This document shows positions 41,831 to 51,629 of a stretch of 64,000 bases of DNA, piece by piece. Source of the stretch: Deinandra increscens subsp. villosa (Eukaryota > Streptophyta > Magnoliopsida > Asterales > Asteraceae). The translations under genes and the position numbers were made by a program. The notes beneath the pieces are model-generated. The model ran no database searches. It was not told where the DNA came from and saw nothing but the letters and a program-made list of their open reading frames with translations. Position 1 is the first letter of the stretch. Every line of letters starts with the position of its first letter. Where the stretch lies: contig JBCNJP010000017.1 of assembly GCA_039602395.1 (NCBI GenBank), forward strand, positions 90,656,182-90,720,181. The letters are read 5' to 3'.

Positions 41831-43399
41831 ATTTGAGTGGTTGCAATTTCGATTATATATATACTTGTACATGTTATTTAGTACTTACATGAATAACATA
41901 GGTAATTACATGTGTAAAAAAAGATATTATACCTTATATACATTTTACAACTTCATAGTACAATCTCTAAAACATGTTGTACAAGTCCCTAATGCACATA
42001 ATGTACTATCTTTTATGCATAGTTTACAACCCCTAAAGCATGAAAACACTATTTTAGCCAGAGTTGCCTTCTACAGTACAATATCAGTTATCTCTATCTC
42101 ATTCTCTCACCTGGCCTAAATTCATCGCCGTCGAAGGAGGAGAATCTGAAAAGTCAGGACGAAGAAGACAATGAAGAACTCGAAGTTCTACCTCCGTGCG
42201 TCTCTCTTCTTTATATGCTGATTTGGGATGACTACGTCTTCCCCTGTCGTCCATCCTTCTGATCAGTAAGCTTCATCACTGCCGGCTACCGACGTTTACA
42301 ACTTCGTCTTCATGGTAGACATCTATCTCTCAAACCTCAAACATATGCTTTGTTATTTTCCCCAAATTGACTAATTTGTGGTTTTATGACAAGGACTCAA
42401 ACATATGCTTTATTAATTTCCCCAAATTGATTCGGTCATTCAAGATTTCAAGCGGCCTTGAACAGTTAATAGTTTCCATTCCAAAACTCGAATTCAAGGT
42501 TGAAACCACAAAATCAGAAAATTGATTAGTGCAAATCAGAATGTTGCATGCGTTTTTTTTAGTGTAGAATACTAGGGTTTATGAATCTTATATATTGATT
42601 AAGACGGGTTTTATGATTTTGGAACGTGTTATTCCTCTTAATCATCCTGATTTCAATTACAACCTTGCTTATGACGGATTTCTTGGTGAGGTAATTTTAG
42701 GTTCTTGGGTGTTTTTTTAAGGTTTTAAAGCCTATAGAGGTTTAGGATCTTTGGATTCTGATTAGGATTAGGATTCCTTTTGAATCATTTAGAGTTCAAA
42801 TCGAAGCAACTTCCATATAAGAGAGCTTCAGTTTTGTTCTTCAATTGCTAATTAAGCAAAATGATTAGCTGTTTTTCATACAACTAAAACTCCTTGAGGA
42901 TCCTCATGTGTACAACTTTGATCTTATTTGGTTCATATCTTTGTTTTATGGGTTTAAATTGGTGGTATATGCAGGTGTGGACTGTTGATTTCTCATTCGT
43001 TGTTCTGGTACAGGTTTGGGTCTCGCCGCTTCTTTGTTGCGGTTTGTTCATTTGGAATTGTATGTTACCCACTTCTTTTAACACCGAAGCAGTAACCCAG
43101 TTTGTTTCTAAGCCCGTGTTCACATCTTATATATATCGAAATTTCCTTTTAGTGATTGCTTTAAAGGTTATTGTTTAATTTCTTCACCCTTTTAAGTGAT
43201 TAAAGAGTGAATTTATTTCAAAAGTTCAGTTTGATTTTACGTATGCGGAGCAGGTCTATGGATTTTGTTATAAGTCTCCACAATAGGTATTGCGTGTTTA
43301 AGTTTTTATATGGAATAGAAGATGTTTTTTTTGTTTAGATGTAAATGCAGGTACCCCTTTAGGTATTGGCTATTTAAATCTTGATTTGGAATGAAAAAT

Positions 43400-43431
<32 letters not shown>

Positions 43432-44446
43432 TTTTTAGTTTTGTTTAGGTAACTCAGAACATGCAGGTTTGCAGCAAGGAAATATATATTAAATATCAAC
43501 TACAACAACTTAGTAAAATTAGTGAACCGATTGTACTTTATTTGTTTATAAATTATAACACAGGCACACACAACTACTTTCTCTAACACATCTAAAGTTT
43601 AAGTTATCAAACACTAAAATGCCACCTTTGAAAACAAATACTAATTCAAGTTCATACTTTGACAACTTGCAGGTCTTGCTAGGTTTGGAATTCCTTATGG
43701 AATGTCAATGACAATAGTAATAACCATATGGTGGTTTTCTTTTGACTGTTTTAATAGAGATATTAGTTGTCTTTAAACATAAAAGTGTGTTTTGACTGTT
43801 GTGTTGAACTAGGTTCTAAATTTTTCATTTTTAACTCCTTATTGTTTAACTTTCTTAGTTGGTTAGAGATTGAATGTTAATCATGCCATTTTCTGAGTTT
43901 CTGGCAAACTTTCATTGTAGTCAGTTTTAACGGTTAATATGTCTGTAATGTATGGTTAGGGAAATTTTGATAAAAGAATCCGTTTTGTTGCTTTTTGCAG
44001 ATAGGTAGGTCAAGATGTTTGCAAGGGTTTTGATCGACCATCGAAGCAGGTCAGGTTTTTTATGTTTTATTGTACTTTGGTCCTCGAAACAGGACTGTTC
44101 ATCTGTTTAGTCATACCTTGAAAGGGTGTCATTCAGATTATTTTTGGGTTCTTCATGTATTTTATGAAATTATAAGCTGAAAAATCTAAAAGAGGTTTTG
44201 AAATCTGTATACTAAAAGATGATTGGCAAGAACTTAAATAGCATTGCCAAAAAAGGATGTATGTGAGGTCAAGACACCATTGTTAATTAATGTATTAGTG
44301 CTCCGACTAGGACTATGAGTTCTCTCTTGCCAAAACAAATATATGCATTTAAGACACGAATTTTGCATGGCCCGTATTTTATGGTTATGCTAACCGACTT
44401 TCTAAAACGGTTCGACTCCGCTGCGAAGCGCGGGTCGACCCACTTG
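41831..44446 (+). mobile_element. Helitron-like insertion with captured-gene character
   Basis: Separates two blocks of the TTACATATGTAA repeat and ends at 44446 with CCGCTGCGAAGCGCGG, GGGTCGACCC and ACTTGT, a GC-rich hairpin plus terminus of Helitron-like layout. The interior (about 42120-44040) looks like plant exon/intron material: CTCTCATTCTCTC leader, an exon-like frame LERVIPLNHPDFNYNLAYDG (about 42620-42680) followed by GGTGAGG, many T-rich intron-like stretches, and a 35-bp direct repeat (42335 and 42398). No protein family recognised. The 5' boundary is a guess (42065-42120 is possible). Confidence 0.4.
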
Positions 44447-45250
44447 TTATATACATATAACATGATACATATGTAAATTTACATATGTTTCATGATTAGA
44501 ACATACATATTATATTAAAATTACATATGTAACTAAAACTATATTAGTTCTATCAACAAAAAGAACTAAAAGTATTAAAATTACATATGTAACATTAGTT
44601 CTTATTTAAGTAACATTAGTAATTACATATGTAAAAATAAGATATTACATATGTAACATAAGATATCACATATATATAACATGTCACATGTGTAAATTTT
44701 CATATGTAACAGGGTTAGAGAAAACATATTTTATTATAATATTTTTAACTAAATATGTAACTATTATTAAAAATAACTATTTTTAAGAAGTTTGCTATTA
44801 AATATATTCTTAAAAATACACATGTACAGTTTTACATATGTAAACATCCATAGATGTAACAATATTTATTACGTATGTAACGATAAATTATTATACATGT
44901 AACATACGGTAGTACGTATATATACCATGTCACATGTGTAAATTTTCATATATAACAGGGTTAAAAACATTTATTAAAATAATTGTATTTACATATGTAA
45001 CTAAAACATATTACATATGAACGGACAAAAAACAAGTTAATCAGCCCAAGAAATATGTAGCATAAATTTACATATGTAAATTTAATAAAATTACATATGT
45101 AATAAAAAAAACTAACAATGATAAAATTACATATGTAATGTTATTGAAAACAACTATATATTTTATAAAAAAAATTACATATGTAAGTGGTAAAATTACA
45201 TATGTAAGTAGTAAAATTACACATATGTAATGTTATAAAAAAACAACTAT
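44447..45250. repeat. TTACATATGTAA palindrome-rich repeat, second block
   Basis: About 16 copies of TTACATATGTAA or near variants (TCACATGTGTAA, TTACGTATGTAA) in A/T-rich DNA. Same repeat as 41080-41830; the two blocks were probably contiguous before the intervening insertion. Confidence 0.8.
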
Positions 45251-45855
45251 ATATTTTAAGAGCAATACAAATATTTTTCTATTTTAAACTAAATAATTTT
45301 TGTAAAGACATTTTGTCATGATAAATAAACATTACTAATAAGCCTTATTTTAAACTAAATAATATTTATATTAAAAAAGTAATAGAATAAATGTTATAAA
45401 ATAATAATTATTAAATGAAATAAAATGATCTTCAATAACCGTAGAACAACTATAATATATTCTAGATCCGTAGTGGAAATTGAAAAAAAAGGGTTAGTAT
45501 GTCTATGATGGGAAAACTATATGAAGCCACAAGGCCACAATTACTCTCAGGCCATAAATCAAGAGAGAGAGAGAGAGCGAGAGGTAGTATGCAAAGGGAA
45601 GAAGAAACAGAGCATGCGGCTGCTCACCGGCAAGCATTCTAGCCGGCGCTCCGGCGAGACCTCTAGCGACCCTCTCGATGGATATTTCTATCGACCTAAA
45701 AGCCCCCTCTCTTATTCTTTTCTTCTCCCGGTTCCAAATCCAAGACCATCGGGGTTGTTATCCGGTCGCGAATGACCATAGCAGCGACAACGCCATGGGT
45801 TCTTAGATATAATCGAGGAAAAATAAATAAAATCTATAAAGCTTTTGAATGACTA
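45251..45855. other. Unassigned; short Ser/Arg-rich ORF
   Basis: An 84-codon plus-strand frame (45521-45775) with an Arg/Glu run from a GA microsatellite (45550-45570), then MRLLTGKHSSRRSGETSSDP. It has no family I know. It could be the start of a host gene or a UTR ORF; there is no splice or downstream exon to support it. The rest is A/T-rich. Confidence 0.3.
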
Positions 45856-45870
45856 GGTACAAGGAATCTG

Positions 45871-46285
45871 TGTTCGAGTCCTTCAAAATTGAAAAGTTCT
45901 CAGATTTCTTAGATGTTGGTTTCGAGATGGCGTTCGAGTTCGGAGACCTTCTCAAGTTGATTGAGGATTCTCATTTTGATAGGAAATCAAAAATGGTTTT
46001 CTATGCGGTGATCCTTAGCACTTGTTGGGTCATTTGGTGCTTAAGGAATAAGGCTACTTTTGAGGGTGCCAAGCCGAGTGTCGCTATGTTATTTATGGAA
46101 GTCAAGTGTCTTAGTTTCTTTTAGGTTAAGTATAGGGGTAAATGGTCGAGTCTTGGGTGGGAGGAATGGGATAATTTCAATATGTAAGTCTCTTCCTTTC
46201 CTTTCTTGTTTGTGTTGCCCTCTCCTGGCTCCTTGCTAGGTAGGGCGTTTCGTTTGGTTTGATGAAGTTGCCGTTAAAAAAAAAA
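45871..46285 (+). mobile_element. 5'-truncated LINE (415 bp)
   Basis: Flanked by a 15-bp TSD, GGTACAAGGAATCTG (45856-45870 and 46286-46300), with an A tail. Encodes the extreme C-terminus of LINE ORF2 (FYAVILSTCWVIWCLRNKAT, MEVKCLSFF, then after a TAG VKYRGKWSSLGWEEWDNFNM). Ends GTTGCCGTTA before the A-run, similar to the LINE at 18690. Confidence 0.9.
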
Positions 46286-46428
46286 GGTACAAGGAATCTG
46301 AATTTGTAGCAGAAGCTCAGAATGGTACATATTGTAAAATGACCATTATGTCCTTTTTCATTTTGATCAAAAAGATGATGTGGATCAACCTGAAACCTTT
46401 AGATGGGTTTTCAGGGTTTTCATGGTAT

Positions 46429-46433
<5 letters not shown>

Positions 46434-46496
<63 letters not shown>

Positions 46497-46680
46497 GAGG
46501 TTCATTGTAGACACTTTCGCATGTGAAATAGCTCTTTTTTAACATGTGAAAGTTTCTAATTAATGAGAAAAAAGAAAAAAAGAAAAAAGAAAATTAATCA
46601 CAACCATTAGATCAAGAAATCTAATGGTGAAAAAGGGTGTCTACCTGTCTACACTTATGGGGGTGTCTACAATGAACTTT

Positions 46681-46741
<61 letters not shown>
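46434..46741. mobile_element. MITE sitting inside a TA microsatellite
   Basis: (TA)n at 46434-46491 and 46685-46741 flank a 193-bp unit. Its ends are inverted repeats: AGGGTGAGGTTCATTGTAGA against AGTGAAAAGTTCATTGTAGA, both continuing into CACC or CAC. No ORF. Similar (TA)n-targeted MITEs are known in plants (for example the rice Micron type). A sequence TATAGGGTAGGGTTATTGTA after (TA)n near 53168 resembles its left end. Confidence 0.75.
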
Positions 46742-46743
<2 letters not shown>

Positions 46744-47444
46744 GTAGTGGTCCCTCCTGAAATTTATGGTTGAGATTTAATTTCTCAAAATAAAAAGTTC
46801 TCATTCGAACCTAACTCTCTCTCTATATATATAAAGATAAAATAGTTTTTCGGACTGAAGCAGTCGTGGTCAATATTGATTGGGATAATCATACCAGTAA
46901 CTCATAGAAAAGTTGTTTATTTATAACTTTGGGTTAATATTGTTCAGTGGGAGGTAACTAGACCGCCTCTCAACCTCAAATCTAGTATCACTGTTCTCCC
47001 TGGTTATCGTCTACGGGGAGTACGAACCCCGGGGAACTGTGTTGTCAATAAAAAAATATAGTGGTGTAATGCCACTTACTTATGGGGTCTCTCAAACCAG
47101 CCGACTTACCGTACTTGACACGCCGTCATGAACCAGCAGAGGAACAACCCTGCGTGCCGGATTATATTATTGTGAAAATGATATTTTTAAGGGACTAAGG
47201 TTCGTTTCTTTCATGCACCGCTCTCGCGCATGCACGTACGGCATGACTAGAGCCAAGTTCACAAACACGTACTATCTCGGCTTTCGTAAAGTGACAAAAT
47301 GTTACCAACCCCCATTCCGAACCAAATACTTTCAGCCCGCACTTGCGTGGTTAGTCGAGTTTGCTTACATAGACATAAGGACCTCGAACGCATCATGTAG
47401 CATGGGACGCAAGTCACCTTTCGGATCATGCATCATCCCCAGAC

Positions 47445-47619
47445 CAGTGGCGAAGCGAAAAAAAACTCTGAGGGGGCGGGACTCAAAAATTCTACCGAGT
47501 AGGCGATACTCAATACATATAACTTTTTTTTATACATAAAATCGTGAATCTCAGTGCTTCTGGCTGAAAAAACCGAGGGGGCGATCGCCCCCTCCGGTAC
47601 CTTCTATACTTCGCCTATG
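47445..47619. mobile_element. hAT MITE in the LTR (175 bp), with paralogous empty site
   Basis: Ends CAGTGGCGAAGCG and CTTCGCCTATG (inverted repeats). TSD CCCCAGAC/CCCCCGAC (47437-47444 and 47620-47627, one mismatch). The other LTR copy near 62059-62066 has a single uninterrupted CCCCCGACCGGG, i.e. the empty site. Confidence 0.9.
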
Positions 47620-48066
47620 CCCCCGACCGGGTGTCAGGTCCGGCCTTTGAGATTTTGACTCCCCAAATGGTCTATGATATGTAGAGCACGTTTGGTTCAA
47701 AAAATTAGTAATACACTTTCAATAAAAAGGGTATTCACAAAGTCATTAGACACACCTTAAACCAATTTTATAAGGACAACTTGAAAACTTGTTAAAGGTC
47801 TATTATTTCCAATCAAGTGTAAGAATTTAGCTAATCATAGCTTAAAGATTTTCCAGCAAGTACAAGAAGATTTCATAGACAAAATACTTTCAGTTACTAA
47901 AACTGGTTGAAGTTCTTACAGACTCCAACATATCCAACATACTTAAAGACACGAAAACGCCAAATGGCTCTACTAACTACTTTATTAGTAGGAGGGAAGA
48001 GAGAAGAATTGAGCGAGTTGTGAAGTGGGAGAAGGCCGACTTTTATAGGCAAAGTATGGAGTTTGG

Positions 48067-48293
48067 CACAGGCCGTGCTTAGAGTGGCACGGGTCGTGCC
48101 ATTTCAGAGAGAGGATTTGAAATCTTTTGTCTTTAGAGGCACGGGCCGTGTTTGTCAGGGCATGGGCCGTGCCATGTCAGGAGACTTCAACACGGGGCGT
48201 GGTGGTTCAGAGACACAGGGCGTGTTGTGTCAGAGGAAGATTTCTGTAGATCCGGGTTGGGCACGGGGCGTGCCAGGCTGGTCATGGGCCATG
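48067..48293. repeat. CACGnnnCGTG dyad array in LTR copy 1
   Basis: Eight 11-bp dyads (CACGGGCCGTG and variants) centred at 48072, 48093, 48145, 48166, 48196, 48219, 48267 and 48288. They fall in four pairs whose members are 21, 21, 23 and 21 bp apart. Many extend to GGCACG-N3-CGTGCC. They lie upstream of the LTR's minus-strand TATA box. Confidence 0.9.
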
Positions 48294-48497
48294 CTAAAGG
48301 TATAATTTCCAAAAATTGCATTTCTCTTCACTGTTTTTGCTAGATTATGCTCCTTTTGGTATTTTTTCTTTAGAAAACCTGAAAAACTAAAAAAAGAAAA
48401 CAAAATTGCTTCGTGTTGATGTTAGTAGCTAGGTTTTGTCCCGAAATATGAGAATATTTTAGTATAAAAATATATGTATAATTATGTGTACATCAAA

Positions 48498-50222
48498 TAT
48501 CCCCACACTTAAACATTTGTTTGTCTTCAAGCAAAACTTCATAATTAGGGGCCTTAACACATCCCAAATTTTTATTTTTGTGTTTTTTTTGTCAAGACTT
48601 GCGTCGTTGAAAGCTATACCTCCTCCACTTTTCATATTTTATTCCATTCATTTATTTTTACCTTTTTTATTGAAGTAAGTTATTTATGACAAGCCTACTT
48701 AGAAATTTATTTCAGTCATTCGTCACTCGGGTTAGAGATTTATATTTTCGGGGTGGACACTCGTACCAAGGTAAAATGAAATAGAGAGCAGATGCTTGAC
48801 ACGAAATCGAACCTCCATTGATCTCACGAAAAGTCATAGAATCATTATGAGGTCTTTGAAAAGGGGTAGGCTTAGGGTAGGGGTATGATAGTTTTACTTG
48901 AAGAGGGTAAAAAGGCGTAAATAAAACGGTCTTTTTATTGTTTTTCAAAAAGTGTATGTTTTTTCACTATTTTCTGAACAGATCTTCTAGAGGCACTTTT
49001 GCTTTTGCCTCTAAGGGGGTTTTCCCTTTATTCAACCATTTTTTTAGACAACGGGTATAAATTCTAAGGTCCGTCTCGACTTCATGCCTTGTTATTAGCT
49101 TTTGAGAAAATAGTGAAAATCTGTTTTTGATAAACTTTTTGAAATAACCGTTTATTTACTAAAACAAATGGGGTGTAAAAAGAAAAGGTTTTTGGGGTAT
49201 TTTGCAGAGGGGGTTTATTCTGCAAATATGAAAGGGGTTAAGAAATGAAAGGGGCTTACTAGGGGGATGCTTTTGGTAAAGAGTGAGGTGAGAAGAAGAA
49301 ATCCCAATTGCCTCAATCCTGTAATACTGTGGCTTCTGATTTTGTCTGTCTTGGGACGTATTGCCGTGTCAAGTTCTACCTGTTTCGCATTTACCTAGTT
49401 TCTCTCAAAGAAAATAAAAAGAGCATGTTTTATAGTTGATCATGCTATAAGGGCTCAAATTCTTAGTGTCAAGGGAAAAGGAAAAGTGTAAGTTTATAAT
49501 TAAATAAATTTGGTTTCCTCTTGTCAAAAATTTTACTTCAAAACTTGGAGGTATTTACAAATTAATGGATTATAAGTTGATAAATGGGAGGAGGAAAAAC
49601 TTTTTAGACACAATTATATAAAAACAACAAATTTTTATAAAATTTGGGCAATACAGAAGCCGGTTTTCCAAAGAAGTTTTGTGTAAAACTTGAATTGGAC
49701 GAAGCAAGTGTTTTTAGTTCCTGGATTTACCCAAACTGTTCCCCTCCCAGACTCAAATTGCACAATGTCCTCAATGTGTGAAAACGTATTCAAATTAAGG
49801 AAAATGTCAAAGAAAAGTAAAGGGTTAGGAAAAATTTGGCAGAGTTTCCCCTGTAAACAAGACGTTTTACCCGTGGGATGGTTACCATGCCATGTTGTTT
49901 TGACCTCTCGGTCCAGTCAGCTGTAAAGCTAGCCATGTACCTGCTTCTAAAATGCTCAGACCACAACACAGTAAAAAAAACAAACTAACTAATACATGTG
50001 TCATCATCCATACGAAAAAAAAGTGTATCAATCACTACAAACATAAAATAAAAAGTGTATCAAATCCAGTGTCAAATGTCAAATGCACAGAAATATCAAC
50101 GTGCAAATCATAACCGAGAAGTCATACCTGCTAGTCGGTGTCCATGCTGAGCCACCACCGTATCCACCACCATGCCCTGAGGGTCCCTTACCTGGTCGGC
50201 CCTATCGCCAATCGAACATCTC
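48498..50222 (-). mobile_element. Athila-like internal region between env-like ORF and PPT
   Basis: No reading frame I can support. Long purine-rich and T-rich stretches, ending (minus strand) in the polypurine tract next to the LTR. This long non-coding interval before the 3' LTR is common in Athila-type elements. Confidence 0.5.
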
Positions 50223-51218
50223 CTAGAGGTCTGTGACCTCCTCATGCAACCCCCACAGCTCCGTTTGCATGCTCTGGGTGCAGTTTTCGATCGCCTGGAC
50301 GGTGGTGTAGTTCAGCTGGAGAGAGTGGTAGAGGTCCATCATGTTCGGAAATCTTGGGCCCTGCGGGTCTGGCTGGTGCTGATGCTGCTGCTGTTGCTGC
50401 TCTGCATCCATCGGCTCGATAGGAAGCGGATCCCATACCCGGTGTAGGCTATCCATCATCCTGAAAGGAGGATGCAAAGTGATCATGATGAGGCGGCAGG
50501 TATACTCCATGTCTACATAGAGAGTGGCGGGGGATCTGACGAGCTCTGGAGGGATGGCGGTGTCGTAGGCCCTGTAAATGCTGTGAATGAGGCCTCCATA
50601 AAGTAGCGGGATACAGTCGTTTTCGATGGAGAAATGAAGGATGTTGCTACATAGAGCGTGAGGGAGGTTCATGGGCTCCCCCACGGTAAAGCAATAAAAG
50701 GCCAACATATCCTTCAAGGTGACCACCCCGTCCGACTGTCCCCTAGCAAACACCGATATGGCAAGGCAGCGGTGGATGTAACGGTGCAACGAATCCCTCA
50801 TCCTGGTGCTCTTCGTGGTGCTTGGTTTGTACATGGTAGCTCCTGTACTGATCGTTTCCCAAAAGGCCTGACGGGTTACTCCATGGGCTGGGTCGGATCG
50901 GATCTCCTCATGTGGCAAACACCAAAGAGACCCGGCTAGGGCTGGCAACTCGTGCTGATGATAAACGCCAATATCTGTCATGAACTCCCCCAAAGACCTC
51001 GTATACCAGTGCCTTCCCAATCTGAACTGAACCACCCGAGTCGTGTTCATGTTCGTCATGTCCGTGTCGAACATAAACGAGGCTAAGAACTCAATAGTAC
51101 AGTCCCTCACCCCAACCAGCATGAACAAGTCGAACAACCTCTGCATCGGGGCCGATACAAACTCCGTGTACCTGTTTAGTTGGTTCAGTTGCTCCAACGT
51201 GTCAGTGTGCGGGACCAT
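50223..51218 (-). CDS. Athila ORF1/env-like protein of a gypsy element
   Basis: 331 codons, no internal stop. The pattern matches the Athila-type third ORF: VGVRDCTIEFLASFMFD, VQFRLGRHWYTRSLGEFMTD, IGVYHQHELPAL, SLHRYIHRCLAISVFARGQS, LKDMLAFYCFTVGEPMNLPH, then a Gln/His-rich linker (QQQQQHQHQ) and a helical C-terminal stretch. This ORF lies after integrase in complete elements and has been compared with retroviral env, though no fusion function is established. I see no signal peptide or clear membrane segment. The frame is open upstream to a TAA about 25 codons before ATG 51218, so a slightly longer product or a gag-pol remnant is possible. Somewhat shorter than usual. Confidence 0.75.
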   Translation of the reverse strand: MVPHTDTLEQLNQLNRYTEFVSAPMQRLFDLFMLVGVRDCTIEFLASFMFDTDMTNMNTTRVVQFRLGRHWYTRSLGEFMTDIGVYHQHELPALAGSLWCLPHEEIRSDPAHGVTRQAFWETISTGATMYKPSTTKSTRMRDSLHRYIHRCLAISVFARGQSDGVVTLKDMLAFYCFTVGEPMNLPHALCSNILHFSIENDCIPLLYGGLIHSIYRAYDTAIPPELVRSPATLYVDMEYTCRLIMITLHPPFRMMDSLHRVWDPLPIEPMDAEQQQQQHQHQPDPQGPRFPNMMDLYHSLQLNYTTVQAIENCTQSMQTELWGLHEEVTDL

Positions 51219-51383
51219 GGCCTGGCTGTCATCGCAAGGAATGGGCCTCCGAAGTCTTTTGTGGCAGTACTTCTCATTTTAGGTGTTGAAAGATGTCTAA
51301 TTAGTCCTGAAATGGAAAAACGGAAAGATATTAGTGCAATTCACATGAAAAAGGGTGTAATTTTTGAAATTCATGAGGTTTAG

Positions 51384-51629
51384 CACGGGGCGTGCTAAGT
51401 GAGGCACGACCCGTGTTTACTAATCAAGAACATGATTCATCACCGAAGAACAGCATGGAGCGTGCTAGATTAGGCACGGCACGTGTTATTTAATCCTTAA
51501 CTGTAATCATCATCGAAGAACAACACGAGGCGTGTTCACTCCAACACAGCCCGTGTTTGTTCATAAACGGTCATCACAAATTCATTCGGAAGAACAACAC
51601 GAGGCGTGTTTAACTGAGCACAGCCCCTG
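51384..51629. repeat. 70-bp tandem units with paired CACGnnnCGTG dyads
   Basis: Dyad centres at 51389/51410, 51459/51480, 51529/51550 and 51603/51624: members exactly 21 bp apart in all four pairs, pairs 70, 70 and 74 bp apart. Each unit also shares ATCA..GAAGAACA before the first dyad. The array lies just upstream (minus strand) of the env-like ORF. Confidence 0.92.

Larger units (their letters stand above)
46986..48497 (-). mobile_element. 3' LTR of an Athila-like gypsy element
   Basis: On the minus strand it starts TGATGTACACATAATTATAC (48497), just after the purine tract AAGTGTGGGGATATT (48512-48498). A TATAAAAG box lies near 48040, followed by a TTCTCCCACTTCAC leader. It is alignable over about 1.25 kb with 61642-62882. 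The 3' boundary is uncertain: the two copies part company at TACGAACCCC (46999), but this copy may go on to about 46860. It carries eight CACGnnnCGTG dyads and an inserted hAT MITE. The plus-strand ORFs here are not coding. Confidence 0.7.

Noticed and set aside
45521..45775. Short Arg/Glu-rich ORF as a new gene
   Set aside because: The Arg/Glu run is a GA microsatellite, the rest matches no family, and there is no exon structure around it.
46317..46542. ORFs with YIYIYI runs
   Set aside because: Translated TA microsatellite; no coding evidence.
48063..48305. Gly/Arg-rich ORF over the LTR dyads (also 62490-62840)
   Set aside because: The frame is a by-product of the palindromic GGCACGGGCCGTGCC repeats on the non-coding strand of an LTR.
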